DNA from: Planktothrix tepida PCC 9214
GTDB taxonomy: Bacteria; Cyanobacteriota; Cyanobacteriia; Cyanobacteriales; Microcoleaceae
Assembly (NCBI RefSeq): GCF_900009145.1
Contig: NZ_LN889782.1
Coordinates: forward strand, 957,486-1,021,485
Direction: 5' to 3'
Length of the DNA: 64,000 nt
The translations under genes were made by a program, and so were the position numbers. The notes beneath the pieces are model-generated. The model searched no databases, was not told the DNA's origin, and worked only from the letters and a program-made list of their open reading frames with translations. Positions 1-8,662 of this stretch are shown piece after piece (positions within the stretch are counted from its first letter, which is position 1; every line of letters begins with the position of its first letter).

Positions 1-1023
1 ATTTTTGATACTTTACTAGCAAAAGAAGGTTATGAATTAGGTTACGTTTCTAAGGCAAAACAAGCTTTTAATCTTCTCGAAACTTCTCAACCTGATGTCA
101 TTTTGTTAGATGTGATGATGCCAGAAATGAATGGCATAGAATTCTGTAAATTATTTAAAGCGAATCCCCAATGGTCACATATTCCGGTGATTATGGTGAC
201 AGCCCTTTCGAGTAAAGAAGATTTATCCCAATGTTTACAGGCGGGTGCTGATGATTTTATTAGTAAACCCGTCAATGGAATTGAACTAAGAGCCAGAATT
301 CGTTCAATGTTACGCATTAAACAACAGTATGATCGCATAGCAATGTTGATGCAATTGCGAGAAGACATGGTAAACATGATAGTACATGATCTCAGAAATC
401 CTTTGGCGGGTATTCTGTTTTCAACCGCGATACTGAAAAAGCCCAGTTTATTACCGGAAAGACAGCAGAAAAAAATTCAACAAATTGAGGCAAATTCCAC
501 TCAATTACAAGTCATGATTGATAGTTTATTGATGATGGCTAAGTTAGAATCAGGGAAGATGATGCTCAATTTTAAAACAATTGATTTAGGTGAAATTTGT
601 AGATTAGCGATCCAAGATTTTGAGTTAATTTCCATGCATAAAAAAATTACAATTGTTTCAGATTTACCTCCTCTGAGGGGCAACATTTCAGTTGATGCTG
701 TTATCCTTCGCCGAGTCATTGATAATTTACTTTCTAATGCAGTTAAGTTTTCTCCCAGTCAAAGCCAGATCTTATTACAAGCAAAATATTTAGAAAATGG
801 GGGCGCAACAGTGAAAGTGATTGATTCAGGGCCAGGTGTTGGTGAAAAAACCCGACAAACACTTTTCCAAAAATATGAGATTGGTACAATTCAAGAAGGT
901 GTGAGTCAAATTGGTTTGGGTTTAGCGTTTTGCAAAATCGCAATAGAAGCCCATGGCGGTAGTATTTCCTTGGAAGATCATCACCCAAAAGGATCTATTT
1001 TTACAATTCATATTCCTGGGTAA
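1..1023 (+). CDS. Receiver-histidine kinase (5' end missing)
   Basis: The reading frame is open from base 1, so the start lies outside the window. The visible protein begins inside a response-regulator receiver domain whose phospho-acceptor Asp is in LLDVMMPEMNG (about visible residue 36), followed by the conserved Lys in FISKPV. A HisKA domain follows with the H-box HDLRNPLAG, then an HATPase_c domain with an N-box (NLLSNAVKFSP) and G-boxes (DSGPGVG, GLGLAFC). The order receiver then kinase is common in cyanobacterial cytoplasmic hybrid kinases that receive phosphate from an upstream partner and pass it on. No membrane segment is visible. The signal sensed is unknown because the N-terminus is missing. 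Confidence 0.93.
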   Translation: MFDTLLAKEGYELGYVSKAKQAFNLLETSQPDVILLDVMMPEMNGIEFCKLFKANPQWSHIPVIMVTALSSKEDLSQCLQAGADDFISKPVNGIELRARIRSMLRIKQQYDRIAMLMQLREDMVNMIVHDLRNPLAGILFSTAILKKPSLLPERQQKKIQQIEANSTQLQVMIDSLLMMAKLESGKMMLNFKTIDLGEICRLAIQDFELISMHKKITIVSDLPPLRGNISVDAVILRRVIDNLLSNAVKFSPSQSQILLQAKYLENGGATVKVIDSGPGVGEKTRQTLFQKYEIGTIQEGVSQIGLGLAFCKIAIEAHGGSISLEDHHPKGSIFTIHIPG

Positions 1024-1103
1024 TCAGGTGTCAGATGTCGGGAATTTATCATCAATATTATAGGAGGAATTACCAGATTATTCAGATGATTAAAGCTTTG
1101 ATC

Positions 1104-1145
1104 AGATCCCCCTAAATCTGCCTTGTTAAGGGGGACTTTGATCCC
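1104..1145. repeat. Dispersed palindromic repeat, possible terminator
   Basis: An imperfect inverted repeat pairs a TCCCCCTAA arm with a TTAAGGGGGA arm. Repeats of this type are scattered between genes in many filamentous cyanobacteria (general knowledge). It lies between two convergent genes, so it could end transcripts from both sides, but it lacks a clear T-run. Confidence 0.5.
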
Positions 1146-1167
1146 TACCTAAAACCTAATTTATGTA

Positions 1168-1824
1168 TTAGGCTGACTGTCTATTTTTTAAATAGTCAAA
1201 AACGCTTTTATCCCCAATATCTCCTGGAATATCTTGGAAGATTTTTCGACCCGCAAAAATGATAAATTGAATCGCCCAAAATGCTAAGAAAATTTTTTGA
1301 GCAGAAACCGACCAAATTCCCGCAATAAATCCCAGTAATAATAAAGGAACTAGCGGCGTTAATAGTTTGGTTTCCATGCGATTAAAACAGAAGGCTTCTT
1401 TAAAATAAATCCCCGTTAACGCAACAAAGGTAAACCCTACCCCAAATAAAGTATAGGGATGGTGATAAATAGTTAACGCTAAAGGTTCGTCATCCACCCA
1501 AGCAAATACCGCAGAAGCAATTCCTCCAATTAACCAAAAAAGTTGTAATAATTGGTGTAAAGGGATTAAATAAATATGAATCATGACTAAACTCAACCCT
1601 AACCCAAACCAAAAACAGAAGTAGATGGGGGTTAATGCTTGTATAACCAAAGGATTATTTTCTTGGAACAAAATTAATCCGGTTGCTATGGTAAAGCATA
1701 GGGCTGCTATGATTAAGCCAGTCCGGTAAAGGATCACACTCCAGCGATCGCTATCATCAATTGTGTACTCACCAAATTGTCCTTGATAAATAACGGGTAG
1801 AGAAGGTTGTTGTGTTTGTACCAT
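1168..1824 (-). CDS. DUF2301 integral membrane protein
   Basis: A hydrophobic protein of 218 residues with about five or six predicted membrane helices (for example TGLIIAALCFTIATGLILF and LLTPLVPLLLLGFIAGIW). It resembles the DUF2301 family, which is almost restricted to cyanobacteria and has no known function. A longer frame begins at 1863, but I chose the ATG at 1824 because AAGGGGAA lies just upstream at ribosome-binding distance and the protein then starts MVQTQQPSLP. A short polar N-terminus precedes the first helix. The gene stands alone, convergent with the kinase upstream, and its neighbours give no hint about its job. Confidence 0.75.
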   Translation of the reverse strand: MVQTQQPSLPVIYQGQFGEYTIDDSDRWSVILYRTGLIIAALCFTIATGLILFQENNPLVIQALTPIYFCFWFGLGLSLVMIHIYLIPLHQLLQLFWLIGGIASAVFAWVDDEPLALTIYHHPYTLFGVGFTFVALTGIYFKEAFCFNRMETKLLTPLVPLLLLGFIAGIWSVSAQKIFLAFWAIQFIIFAGRKIFQDIPGDIGDKSVFDYLKNRQSA

Positions 1825-2021
1825 AATTGTTCCCCTTGATAATTCAAAAAAGACCTGTACCACGATATACTAAATTTTACTCCCTTCCCCATAGAAAAAT
1901 CTTGAGGTCGAAATGGGTCGAGATGTGGCTTAAAGCATCTCTACAACTAAAAACCTTAAAAAAGATCACTTAAAAATACTCTAGGGTTGAGATAAAGAAC
2001 TACTGTGCTTGGTGTAACGGA

Positions 2022-2654
2022 ATGTCTAAACTGTATCAAAACAAAAACAAAAAGAAATTACAACCACCAGGAGAGGATTTGAAACCCCTTCAAATCGATG
2101 AAACGATTGTATCGGGTTTAGTTAATAAGCAAAGAGAGCATTTTAAAGAAGAGTTACTCAATTCCATGACCAATCTCATTGAACAAATGGAGTCAATGGG
2201 ATTTTTGAATGTTTCCAGTTTGTTTGAAGATGATGATTTTAATGTTGAAGAATTTGAGGAAAAAATGGAAAAGATTCTAGGTACTGATGACCTAGAAGTA
2301 ACTTCCAAAACTTTAAATCGATATCTGAAATATTTAAAAGCTCAGATTAAATTACCTTGTTATTTAACAGGAACAGAGGAATTTATTTGGGAAGAAGAAT
2401 ATCTTTATGGTTCAGGGAGTTCTAGTGAATATGAAAAATTGAAAAAAACAAATCCTTCTTACACGGATATTTTTTTGTTAGGGCAATTTCAAGACAAAAC
2501 TGATGAAATGGAAGGGATTCTGGTTGATGTTAAACGAGTCAGCGATAATCGAAAATTTACAATTCCTTTAGCTGAATTAAAAGTATCCGATGAAGATTCT
2601 CCAAACTTTAGTTTAATAGAAGATTATTTAACGTGGTTTGTGAATTATTTATAA
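2022..2654 (+). CDS. Acidic hypothetical protein, possible CcbP-like calcium binder
   Basis: A 210-residue, very acidic soluble protein. The N-terminal third is polar, followed by a Glu/Asp-rich helical stretch (FEDDDFNVEEFEEKMEKIL). The C-terminal half (about residues 95-210) reads like a domain found in many cyanobacterial proteins, with LNRYLKYLKAQIKLPC, a WEEEYLYGSG block and a final IPLAELKVSDEDSPN...DYLTWFVNYL. This resembles the small calcium-binding protein family CcbP, but I judge that by eye and the match is loose. No enzyme motif or signal peptide is present. It is followed immediately by heptamer repeats and stands alone. Confidence 0.6.
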   Translation: MSKLYQNKNKKKLQPPGEDLKPLQIDETIVSGLVNKQREHFKEELLNSMTNLIEQMESMGFLNVSSLFEDDDFNVEEFEEKMEKILGTDDLEVTSKTLNRYLKYLKAQIKLPCYLTGTEEFIWEEEYLYGSGSSSEYEKLKKTNPSYTDIFLLGQFQDKTDEMEGILVDVKRVSDNRKFTIPLAELKVSDEDSPNFSLIEDYLTWFVNYL

Positions 2655-2745
2655 CAGGGAACAGGGAACAGGGAACAGGGAATAGAAGCGTTCTTACCCA
2701 TTACCCATTCCCTATTCGTAATTCGTAATTCGTAATTCGTAATTC
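2653..2745. repeat. Two short tandem heptamer arrays
   Basis: Four copies of AACAGGG (2653-2680) begin in the stop codon region of the preceding gene. A second array of four copies plus a part copy of ATTCGTA lies at 2714-2745. Heptamer arrays of this kind (STRR) are typical of filamentous cyanobacteria. Other members occur at 10681, 14265 and 57629. Confidence 0.9.
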
Positions 2746-2757
2746 CCTATTGCCTTT

Positions 2758-3504
2758 TTAAGCGTAAACTCGGTTAGCTTGAACCGTTGCTAAGGCTTCG
2801 ACTAAGCTACGAACCACCGCCACCATTGCGACTTCGTTATCGAGACGGTTAATGGCTGAACCCACGCCAACACCCGCAGCACCCGCAGCAATGGCCATCG
2901 GTGCTGTGACATTAGAAATACCCGAAGCGCATAATACGGGAACGGAGACGGCGCGAGAAATTTCTGAGGCGGCGGCTAAGGTGGGAGCGGCTTTTTCAAT
3001 GAGTCCTAATGTGCCACCATGAACCGGGGAAGAACTGGTTCCGCCTTCGGTTTGGATGATATCTGCACCCGCTTTGACGAGTTCGAGAGCCAGTTCAACT
3101 TGTTGGTCGAGTTCGAGGATATGGGGAACAGTAACAGACAAGGTAATATGGGGTAATAACGCACGGGTTTCGTGGGTCAGTTGCAGCACTTCTGCGGCTT
3201 CAAAACGTCGTCCTTGAGCATAGAACGCATCGAAGTTGCCAATTTCAATTAAGTCTGCACCCGCTTCGATGCAAGTTACAAATTTCTCAGGTTCAACCGC
3301 AGAAACACAGATGGGGAGAAACGTTAATTGACGGACGATTTGAACTAAGCTAGGATCGGCTGCGATATCCACAAAGGTTGCACCGCCTTGAGTTGCTGCT
3401 TTCACCACAGAGGCGACCCGTCCGACGTTAAAATTGGTTAAACCGCTAATTACTTTCAGGGCGTTACCTTGGTTGAATGCTCGTTGTAAGGATGAATTCA
3501 TCAT
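2758..3504 (-). CDS. ycf23: Ycf23 / DUF561 TIM-barrel protein
   Basis: A 248-residue protein matching the Ycf23 (DUF561) family, encoded in cyanobacteria and in red-algal-type plastid genomes. It has the repeating beta-alpha pattern of a TIM barrel: ATFVDIAADP, GADLIEIGNFD, GADIIQTEGGTSSSP, VPVLCASGIS and a phosphate-binding-like GAAGVGVGSAIN near the C-terminus. The reaction is not known. The wide conservation in photosynthetic organisms suggests a housekeeping role. Length is normal for the family. The start has two adjacent Met codons (3504 and 3501). A copy of a dispersed palindromic repeat (3520-3540) lies just upstream. Confidence 0.9.
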   Translation of the reverse strand: MMNSSLQRAFNQGNALKVISGLTNFNVGRVASVVKAATQGGATFVDIAADPSLVQIVRQLTFLPICVSAVEPEKFVTCIEAGADLIEIGNFDAFYAQGRRFEAAEVLQLTHETRALLPHITLSVTVPHILELDQQVELALELVKAGADIIQTEGGTSSSPVHGGTLGLIEKAAPTLAAASEISRAVSVPVLCASGISNVTAPMAIAAGAAGVGVGSAINRLDNEVAMVAVVRSLVEALATVQANRVYA

Positions 3505-3519
3505 AATTCTATTATTGAC

Positions 3520-3540
3520 GTAGTGAGCCCTTCAGGACTC
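3520..3540. repeat. Dispersed GTAGTGAG...CAGGACTC repeat, copy 1
   Basis: A 21-bp sequence that starts GTAGTGAG and ends TTCAGGACTC. The same sequence, with one base changed, occurs at 43911 and 46370. Confidence 0.8.
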
Positions 3541-3671
3541 TGACTATCTGAGGTAAAAAACATTGTGCCATAACTTATGACATTCCGGTGATAATAACCC
3601 TAAAAATTATTTGTTATCTAAAATTATAGCATTTTTATTTGAGTTTGGTGTGCAATTATATAAATTAAAGT

Positions 3672-3835
3672 AGTGCGAGCGTCCTCGCTCGCTGGTTATA
3701 AAAATCAAATCTATTATAAAAATAAAACCTATTGTTATAGAAATCAAATCTATTGTTATAGAAATCAAATCTATTGTTATAGAAATCAAATCTATTGTTA
3801 TTGTTAGAGAAACTAGCGAGCGGGGACGCTCGCAC
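3672..3835. repeat. 21-bp tandem repeats enclosed by 22-bp inverted repeats
   Basis: The arms at 3672-3693 and 3814-3835 are inverted copies matching at 21 of 22 positions, and each arm is itself a near-palindrome built on GCGAGCG/CGCTCGC. Between them lie about five tandem copies of a 21-bp unit that begins AAATCAAATC and ends GTTATAG; the units at 3741 and 3762 are identical and the outer ones are degenerate. The unit length is a multiple of three, so the minus strand shows a repeated LISITID frame, but nothing suggests it is a gene. The whole looks like a non-coding mobile or recombination-prone repeat cassette. Confidence 0.85.
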
Positions 3836-3850
3836 TGCATTAATATTTAA

Positions 3851-4663
3851 TTAATCCCTAAATTTTTGGGGTTGTTTGAATTTATATAAATCCTCAATAA
3901 CTTGTACCCAACTATTAACTAAAGAAGCTAAAATGCGATCGCCTTTTTCCTTAGTCGCCACCGTTGCATCCCCTAAAACACCAGTTTTCGTTAAATCTTG
4001 TGTTACCCAAGCAAAGGGTAATTTTCCCTCCATACTTAATAAACTATTTTCGGGTAAACCTTGGGGATATTCACACACCGCTTTCTCCATTTTAACTTGT
4101 TCTGGTAATAAAGATAACATTAAACTGGTTTCAGCATCTCCGGCATGAATTCCTAACTCTAATTCTTTCGGAGTTAAGAGTTCCCCAGCAATATTAGCAA
4201 CCCGCCAAACAAATAAAGGAAATACGGAAAAATCTTCATATTTTTGATGTAAATCCCGCGCCACCATCTCTAATATTTGCGGTTGTCCGCCATGAGCATT
4301 AATAAAAGCTAATTTTCTAAATCCCGCCCGATAAATACTTTCGCCTAATTCCATTAATACCGCCATTAAGGTTTGGGAACTTAACGTTATTGTTCCGGGG
4401 AAATGCCAATGCTCGTTAGATTTTCCATAATAAATTGTTGGCAAAGCATAAGCCGGAATGTTATCATTAAGTTGGGCTAAAGCTTGACCTGTTACCGCCG
4501 TTGCGATCGCAGCATCAACAATTAACGGTAAATGGGGGCCATGTTGTTCAATGGCTCCAATCGGTTGTAAAATAACCACATTATTTTTATCAGCCATTGA
4601 TTCAATTTCTGCCCAAGTTAAATAAGGAAAAAACCGTTCAGGGGGAATAAAATTGTGGAGCAT
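3851..4663 (-). CDS. Creatininase-family metal-dependent amidohydrolase
   Basis: A 270-residue protein of the creatininase/MftE family, which hydrolyses small amides with two metal ions. The metal ligands expected for the family are visible: Glu39, His41 and Asp50 in GAIEQHGPHLPLIVDAA, His124 in INAHGGQ, and Glu178 in HAGDAETS. Cyanobacterial members are usually single genes of unknown substrate; relatives act on creatinine or formamide-type compounds in riboflavin and F420-like pathways, so the name does not mean creatinine is the substrate. The protein is cytoplasmic with no signal peptide. It sits next to the left end of an IS630 element, whose insertion is only about 35 bp upstream of the start and could have changed its promoter. 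Confidence 0.9.
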   Translation of the reverse strand: MLHNFIPPERFFPYLTWAEIESMADKNNVVILQPIGAIEQHGPHLPLIVDAAIATAVTGQALAQLNDNIPAYALPTIYYGKSNEHWHFPGTITLSSQTLMAVLMELGESIYRAGFRKLAFINAHGGQPQILEMVARDLHQKYEDFSVFPLFVWRVANIAGELLTPKELELGIHAGDAETSLMLSLLPEQVKMEKAVCEYPQGLPENSLLSMEGKLPFAWVTQDLTKTGVLGDATVATKEKGDRILASLVNSWVQVIEDLYKFKQPQKFRD

Positions 4664-4699
4664 GGGTTCAATTCCGTTAATTCAAGATAATGATTTAAC

Positions 4700-5815
4700 T
4701 ATAGCAATCCTAAATAGGTTGTGGCAAAATCCCATACATAAAAATTTTGGGGAAATCAAAAATTTGACCCTGAGCGAAAAACTCGAATAGCCACTTAATT
4801 ACTTTAAAAGATGGGCATAAATGATAAAATTTTCTCACGAAATTTTTGGTTTGTAACCAAATATCTTCTACAGGATTTTGTTCAGGTGCATTGGGGGCAA
4901 AATTTAGACAAGTAATCCGCCATTCTTCTTCCGATAAATTTTGATTAACTTCAGTTAAATAATCTCTAAACTTTTGAGAACAATGATAAGTGGCATTATC
5001 CCAGACTATAGCTAACCTTTTCCCCGGATTTTGCTGCTGTAAATACTGGATAAAGTCTACGGTATTTTCTGTATTTCCCGCCGCATAACCTTTGATAATA
5101 AATTCTTTCGTTTGGTAATCTAAAGCTCCATAATAAGTTTGCCTTTCTTTTTGATTTTTGATCGGAATTTCTATTCTTCTATCTGTTCTTCCCCACACAT
5201 ACCCTAAAATATCTCCCCAGAGAAGATGACATTCATCAATCATAAACACCGTCAGCTTTCCCGCCTCTATTTCTTCTTTCCAACTCGCTAACTTTTTTTC
5301 AATTTCTTCCTTTTTCTCTTGGACTAACTGCTCATTCTTAGCCGGATTCTTCTTTTGGCTTTTTTTCCAACTGATGCCAGCCTCTTCCAGCAAGCTATAA
5401 TAACTTTGATGGGATTGAAACACGACTCCATACTCCCTTTCTAACAAAACTTGTAAATCAGACAATCTTAACCAATCTCTTTCCCTTAATTCTTCAATAA
5501 CTTTCTGTTTATCTTCGGGACTTAGATAGCCTTTTCTTCCTTTATATTGGAGTTTTAAACTCTCTACTCCTTCCACAAGAACCCGATTTTTCCACTGGCT
5601 AATAAATCCTTTATAACTTGTAATAAGTCTTGAATTTCCCGGTAGGCTTTCCCTTGTAATTTGAGTTTGACAGCGATCGCTCTTTTAATTTCTCTAGGAT
5701 CTTTTGTCTGATTGATAAAATTGTCTATTTCGTTGATTAGATTCATTTTCCGTTGCCAGCTTTGGAGGATTATTGCTAACCTTACATTTATTATAACTCA
5801 TTTGGAAGTGCTATA
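4700..5815 (-). mobile_element. IS630-family insertion sequence
   Basis: An element of about 1.1 kb. The ends carry imperfect inverted repeats: TATAGCAATCCTAAAT on the left (4700-4715), and on the right (5800-5815) a sequence whose reverse complement reads TATAGCACTTCCAAAT. Both ends are bounded by TA, the target dinucleotide duplicated by IS630/Tc1 elements. The transposase inside runs on the minus strand and is in two frames. Confidence 0.85.
4710..5746 (-). pseudogene. IS630-family transposase in two frames
   Basis: The first part (5746 to about 5626) encodes an N-terminal helix-turn-helix region, MNLINEIDNFINQT...YREIQDLLQV. After QV the expected continuation GFISQWKNRVLVEGVESL is present in the -1 frame, so one base appears to be missing near 5626. 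The second part (down to 4710) contains the winged-helix region and the DDE catalytic core: Asp in FMIDECH, Asp in IVWDNATYH and Glu in PEQNPVEDIW. All three catalytic residues are kept. There is no classical slippery heptamer at the break, so this is probably a decayed copy, although IS630 members can use programmed frameshifting. The second part alone has a possible GTG start at 5576. Confidence 0.85.
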
Positions 5816-6000
5816 CTAATAACACTTCCCATAACCCATACCTTTTTCCCTGACTTTTTCTAAAATCCTTGACTTCTTTTAAATTTTCTATTAAACTTGT
5901 TAGCATCTTTATTTTAGAAAAAATGGCGATCGCTCTTCATTTTATCAGGCTGCGATCGCTATTTCTTTACTCTTTTTCCCCCGACTTTGAAACAGCCCTG

Positions 6001-6009
6001 GGGGGGGCG
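6001..6009. repeat. G-rich target duplication beside an IS-end relic
   Basis: Nine bases (seven G then CG) lie directly left of the ISAs1-type element; the right side (7192-7201) has eight G then CG. This fits a target-site duplication with one slipped G. Directly left of it, at about 5989-6000, is TGAAACAGCCCTG, the sequence of the element's own right end, which suggests a second copy once ended here. Confidence 0.6.
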
Positions 6010-7191
6010 CAGGGCTGTTTCATTCCGCAGAAGAGACTGCTAAAATAGAAGAGAAACTTCTGGGGAATGAACAATGGAAACAAATCTGGTAGAAGAACTG
6101 AAAAAAATTAAAGACTTCCGAATTAATGAAGGGAGAAGACACCCGTTATGGTTAGTATTGCTGATTGTAATTATGGGAACAATGAGCGGATATTTAGGAT
6201 ACAGAGCATTAGGAGATTTTGTAACAAGACATAAGGAAGCATTAATTCAAACATTGAAAGTCCCTAAAAACCGTCTACCCTCTTATTCAACAATCCGTAG
6301 AGTGATGATGGGGATAGACTTTGAAGAATTTTTATCGGTGTTTAATAATTGGGCGATCGCGACGATGGAACCGGAAGGGAGGAGGTGGTATGCAGTGGAT
6401 GGAAAAACTCTAAGAGGAAGCCAGAAAACCTTAGAAGAAAATTATACACAATTTGTACAAGTTGTGTCAGTGTATAGCACAACTCAAGGATTAATAGCGG
6501 GAATGGCAGAATGGTTAAGTCAGTCTAATAGTGAACTAATAGTGGTGCAAAACTTAATTAAAACCTTGGGATTAGAGGATGCAGTCTTTACCTTAGATGC
6601 CCTTCATTGCCAAAAAAAACCACAGAAGTTATTATTAAGAGCAAAAACCACTATATCATCGCCGTCAAGAAGAACCAAAAAAAGCTGTATGAAATGTTAG
6701 AGATGAAACGAGAAAGCTGTGAAAGTGTAGACCAGCATATTAGTCAAGATAATACAAAGGGAAGACAGATTACCCGAAGGGTAGAAGTTTTCGATAATCT
6801 CAGTTGTATTAATCAAAATTATTGGAAAGGAATTAAGAGCTTTGTTTGTGTAACTCGAAGCGGAATTAGAAAAGCAAAGCCTTACTACGAGAGAGTTTAC
6901 TACATTAGCAGTATACTGATTAGTGCGGAAGAATTCGGGGAGAAGATTAGAGAACATTGGTTAATCGAAAACCAAAATCATTGGATAAGGGATGTTTTAT
7001 TCCGTGAAGATAGTTCTAAGATTCGCTCAGGTTGGGCTGCACAAAACTTCGCCATTATCAGAAGTATTGTCCTTAATCTTCTCAGAATTAACGGCTATCA
7101 TTCTCCCACAACAACTCAAAGAATGATAGCCGACAATATCAATTATCTTTGCCTTTTGTGTACCTAATTTTTTTAGAATGAAACAGCCCTG
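6010..7191 (+). mobile_element. ISAs1-family insertion sequence
   Basis: A 1.18-kb element with terminal inverted repeats CAGGGCTGTTTCATTC at 6010-6025 and its reverse complement at 7176-7191. It carries one transposase in two overlapping frames and is flanked by G-rich direct repeats. The size and the CAGGG-type ends fit the ISAs1 group. Confidence 0.88.
6074..7167 (+). CDS. ISAs1-family transposase, split by a -1 frame change
   Basis: The first frame (6074-6700) has the N-terminal DUF4372-like region (DFRINEGRRHPLWLVLLIVIMG) and the first catalytic Asp in YAVDGKTLRGS. The second Asp is in FTLDALHCQKK. Directly after this, eight A residues occur (6612-6619), and the rest of the protein (TTEVIIKSKNHYIIAVKKNQ to the end, with REHWLIENQNHWIRDVLF carrying the catalytic Glu) continues in the -1 frame to 7167. 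Read in the zero frame, the site is A-AAA-AAA, a perfect slippery heptamer, and slipping back one base restores exactly the expected protein. It may therefore be a working programmed-frameshift transposase or a recent single-base loss. The start ATG at 6074 has GGGGAA just upstream. Confidence 0.85.
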
Positions 7192-7233
7192 GGGGGGGGC
7201 GGCCGGTGTAGGTAGTTCACGGAATTTCCATTG

Positions 7234-7269
7234 AAAAAACCCTGTTTCCAGGCAATTGCTAGAACAGGG
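7234..7269 (-). terminator. Terminator of the aminotransferase gene
   Basis: On the minus strand CCCTGTT (7263-7269) pairs with AACAGGG (7240-7246) and is followed by six T (7239-7234). It lies about 50 bp after the stop of the aminotransferase gene. Confidence 0.7.
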
Positions 7270-7317
7270 GATGAACAAAAAAAGAGTGAAAACCCTAAAA
7301 AATCAAGGGTTTAGGGT

Positions 7318-8514
7318 TTAGGGAGATGATTGTAAAAACTGGGCAATGCGATTGACCGCCGTGACTAATACTTCTGGAGGATGGACTAAGGCAAACCGCA
7401 CATATCCTTCACCGGATTTGCCAAACCCAACCCCCGGAGAAGCCGCTACTCCCGTTTGTTCTACCAGTTGGCGACAGAACCCAATAGAATCCTGTGACCA
7501 AGGTTCGGGTAGTTTAGCCCAAATATACATCGTGGCTTTTGGTTTGGCGACATTCCAACCGATATCCTGCATCGCTTGAATAAAGGCATCCCGTCGTTGA
7601 CGGAAAATTCCCATATTCTGAATAATATGATCCTGTGGCCCCGTTAAAGCGGCGATCGCCCCATTCAAAATCCCGATATATTGGTTAAAATCAACAGTTG
7701 CCTTAATCTGGCGTAAAGCCAAAATTAACTCTGCATTCCCAATGGCAAAGCCAATGCGGAACCCGCCCATATTGTAGGATTTAGAAAAGGTAAAGAACTC
7801 AATCGAAACGCTTTTGTCTGGATCAGCTTGTAAAATTGAGGGAGCTAATTCTGCAACCGTCTGATCTTCTCCTTCTGGAAACACAAAATCCATATAGGGA
7901 AAATCATGAACTAAAACTAAATCATGGTTTTGGCAAAAGGCCACAGCCTGACGGAAAAACGATAAAGAAGCCGTTGCAGATGTCGGGTTATGGGGATAAC
8001 TCAACACCATCATGCGAGCTTGGGCTAAGACTGTTTCTGGAATCTCCTCAAAAACCGGTAAAAAGCCATTTTCCTCGCGTAAGGGCATCGGATACATTTG
8101 GCCCCCCGCTAAATAAACCCCACCAATATGAGAGGGATAACCGGGATCTTGTAATAAGGCAAAATCACCAGGGTTGAGAATCGCTAAGGGTAAATGGGCC
8201 GTTCCTTCCTGGGAACCAATGAGTTGTAAAACCTCCGTTTCAGGGTCAACAGCAATACCATAACGGTTGCTGTACCACTGAGCAACGATTTCTCGAAACC
8301 CTTGAGTATTGCGAAATAATAGATAACCATGAGTAGCGGGATCAGACACAGAGTCCTGGATCGGCGTAATAATATGATCAGCAACGGGTAAATCTGAAGA
8401 ACCCAAGGATAAATCAATTAAATCCTGTCCTGCTAATACAGCCTTGGCTTTGGCTCGATCCATATCAGCAAAAACATTAGAGCGTAACAGGTCTAAACGA
8501 TTAGCAAATTTCAT
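7318..8514 (-). CDS. PLP-dependent class I/II aminotransferase, LL-diaminopimelate type
   Basis: A 398-residue fold-type I aminotransferase. The PLP-binding Lys is expected at Lys245 in TFSKSYNMGGFRIGF; Asn176 in SYPHNPTSA, Asp204 in VHDFPYMDF and an Arg in GYVRFALV near the C-terminus complete the cofactor and carboxylate contacts. Cyanobacterial members of this subgroup are usually annotated as aspartate or LL-diaminopimelate aminotransferases, working in lysine and cell-wall diaminopimelate synthesis or in general amino-group transfer. From sequence alone I cannot decide the substrate. It is a single gene, with a hairpin terminator behind it and a gene relic and repeats in front. Confidence 0.87.
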   Translation of the reverse strand: MKFANRLDLLRSNVFADMDRAKAKAVLAGQDLIDLSLGSSDLPVADHIITPIQDSVSDPATHGYLLFRNTQGFREIVAQWYSNRYGIAVDPETEVLQLIGSQEGTAHLPLAILNPGDFALLQDPGYPSHIGGVYLAGGQMYPMPLREENGFLPVFEEIPETVLAQARMMVLSYPHNPTSATASLSFFRQAVAFCQNHDLVLVHDFPYMDFVFPEGEDQTVAELAPSILQADPDKSVSIEFFTFSKSYNMGGFRIGFAIGNAELILALRQIKATVDFNQYIGILNGAIAALTGPQDHIIQNMGIFRQRRDAFIQAMQDIGWNVAKPKATMYIWAKLPEPWSQDSIGFCRQLVEQTGVAASPGVGFGKSGEGYVRFALVHPPEVLVTAVNRIAQFLQSSP

Positions 8515-8662
8515 AATTCATTGAAGGAAATCAAACAATATTGTTGTCTCTGACAGTATTAAGATTAATCTCTATTGCTAATTTATCAAATTTAGTTGCA
8601 AAATATTCTATCCCTTTTCTAAACCAATACAAACTAGGGATGGACAATCCCGAAGTAACGCT

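Noticed and set aside
3607-3840. A 77-codon minus-strand frame with repeated LISITID units
   Set aside because: It is made entirely by the 21-bp tandem repeat and its arms, with no ribosome-binding site or domain.
7291-7320. Telomere-like AACCCT/AGGGTT repeats
   Set aside because: Only a few units around the stop codon, forming a small hairpin; there is no array and no chromosome end here.
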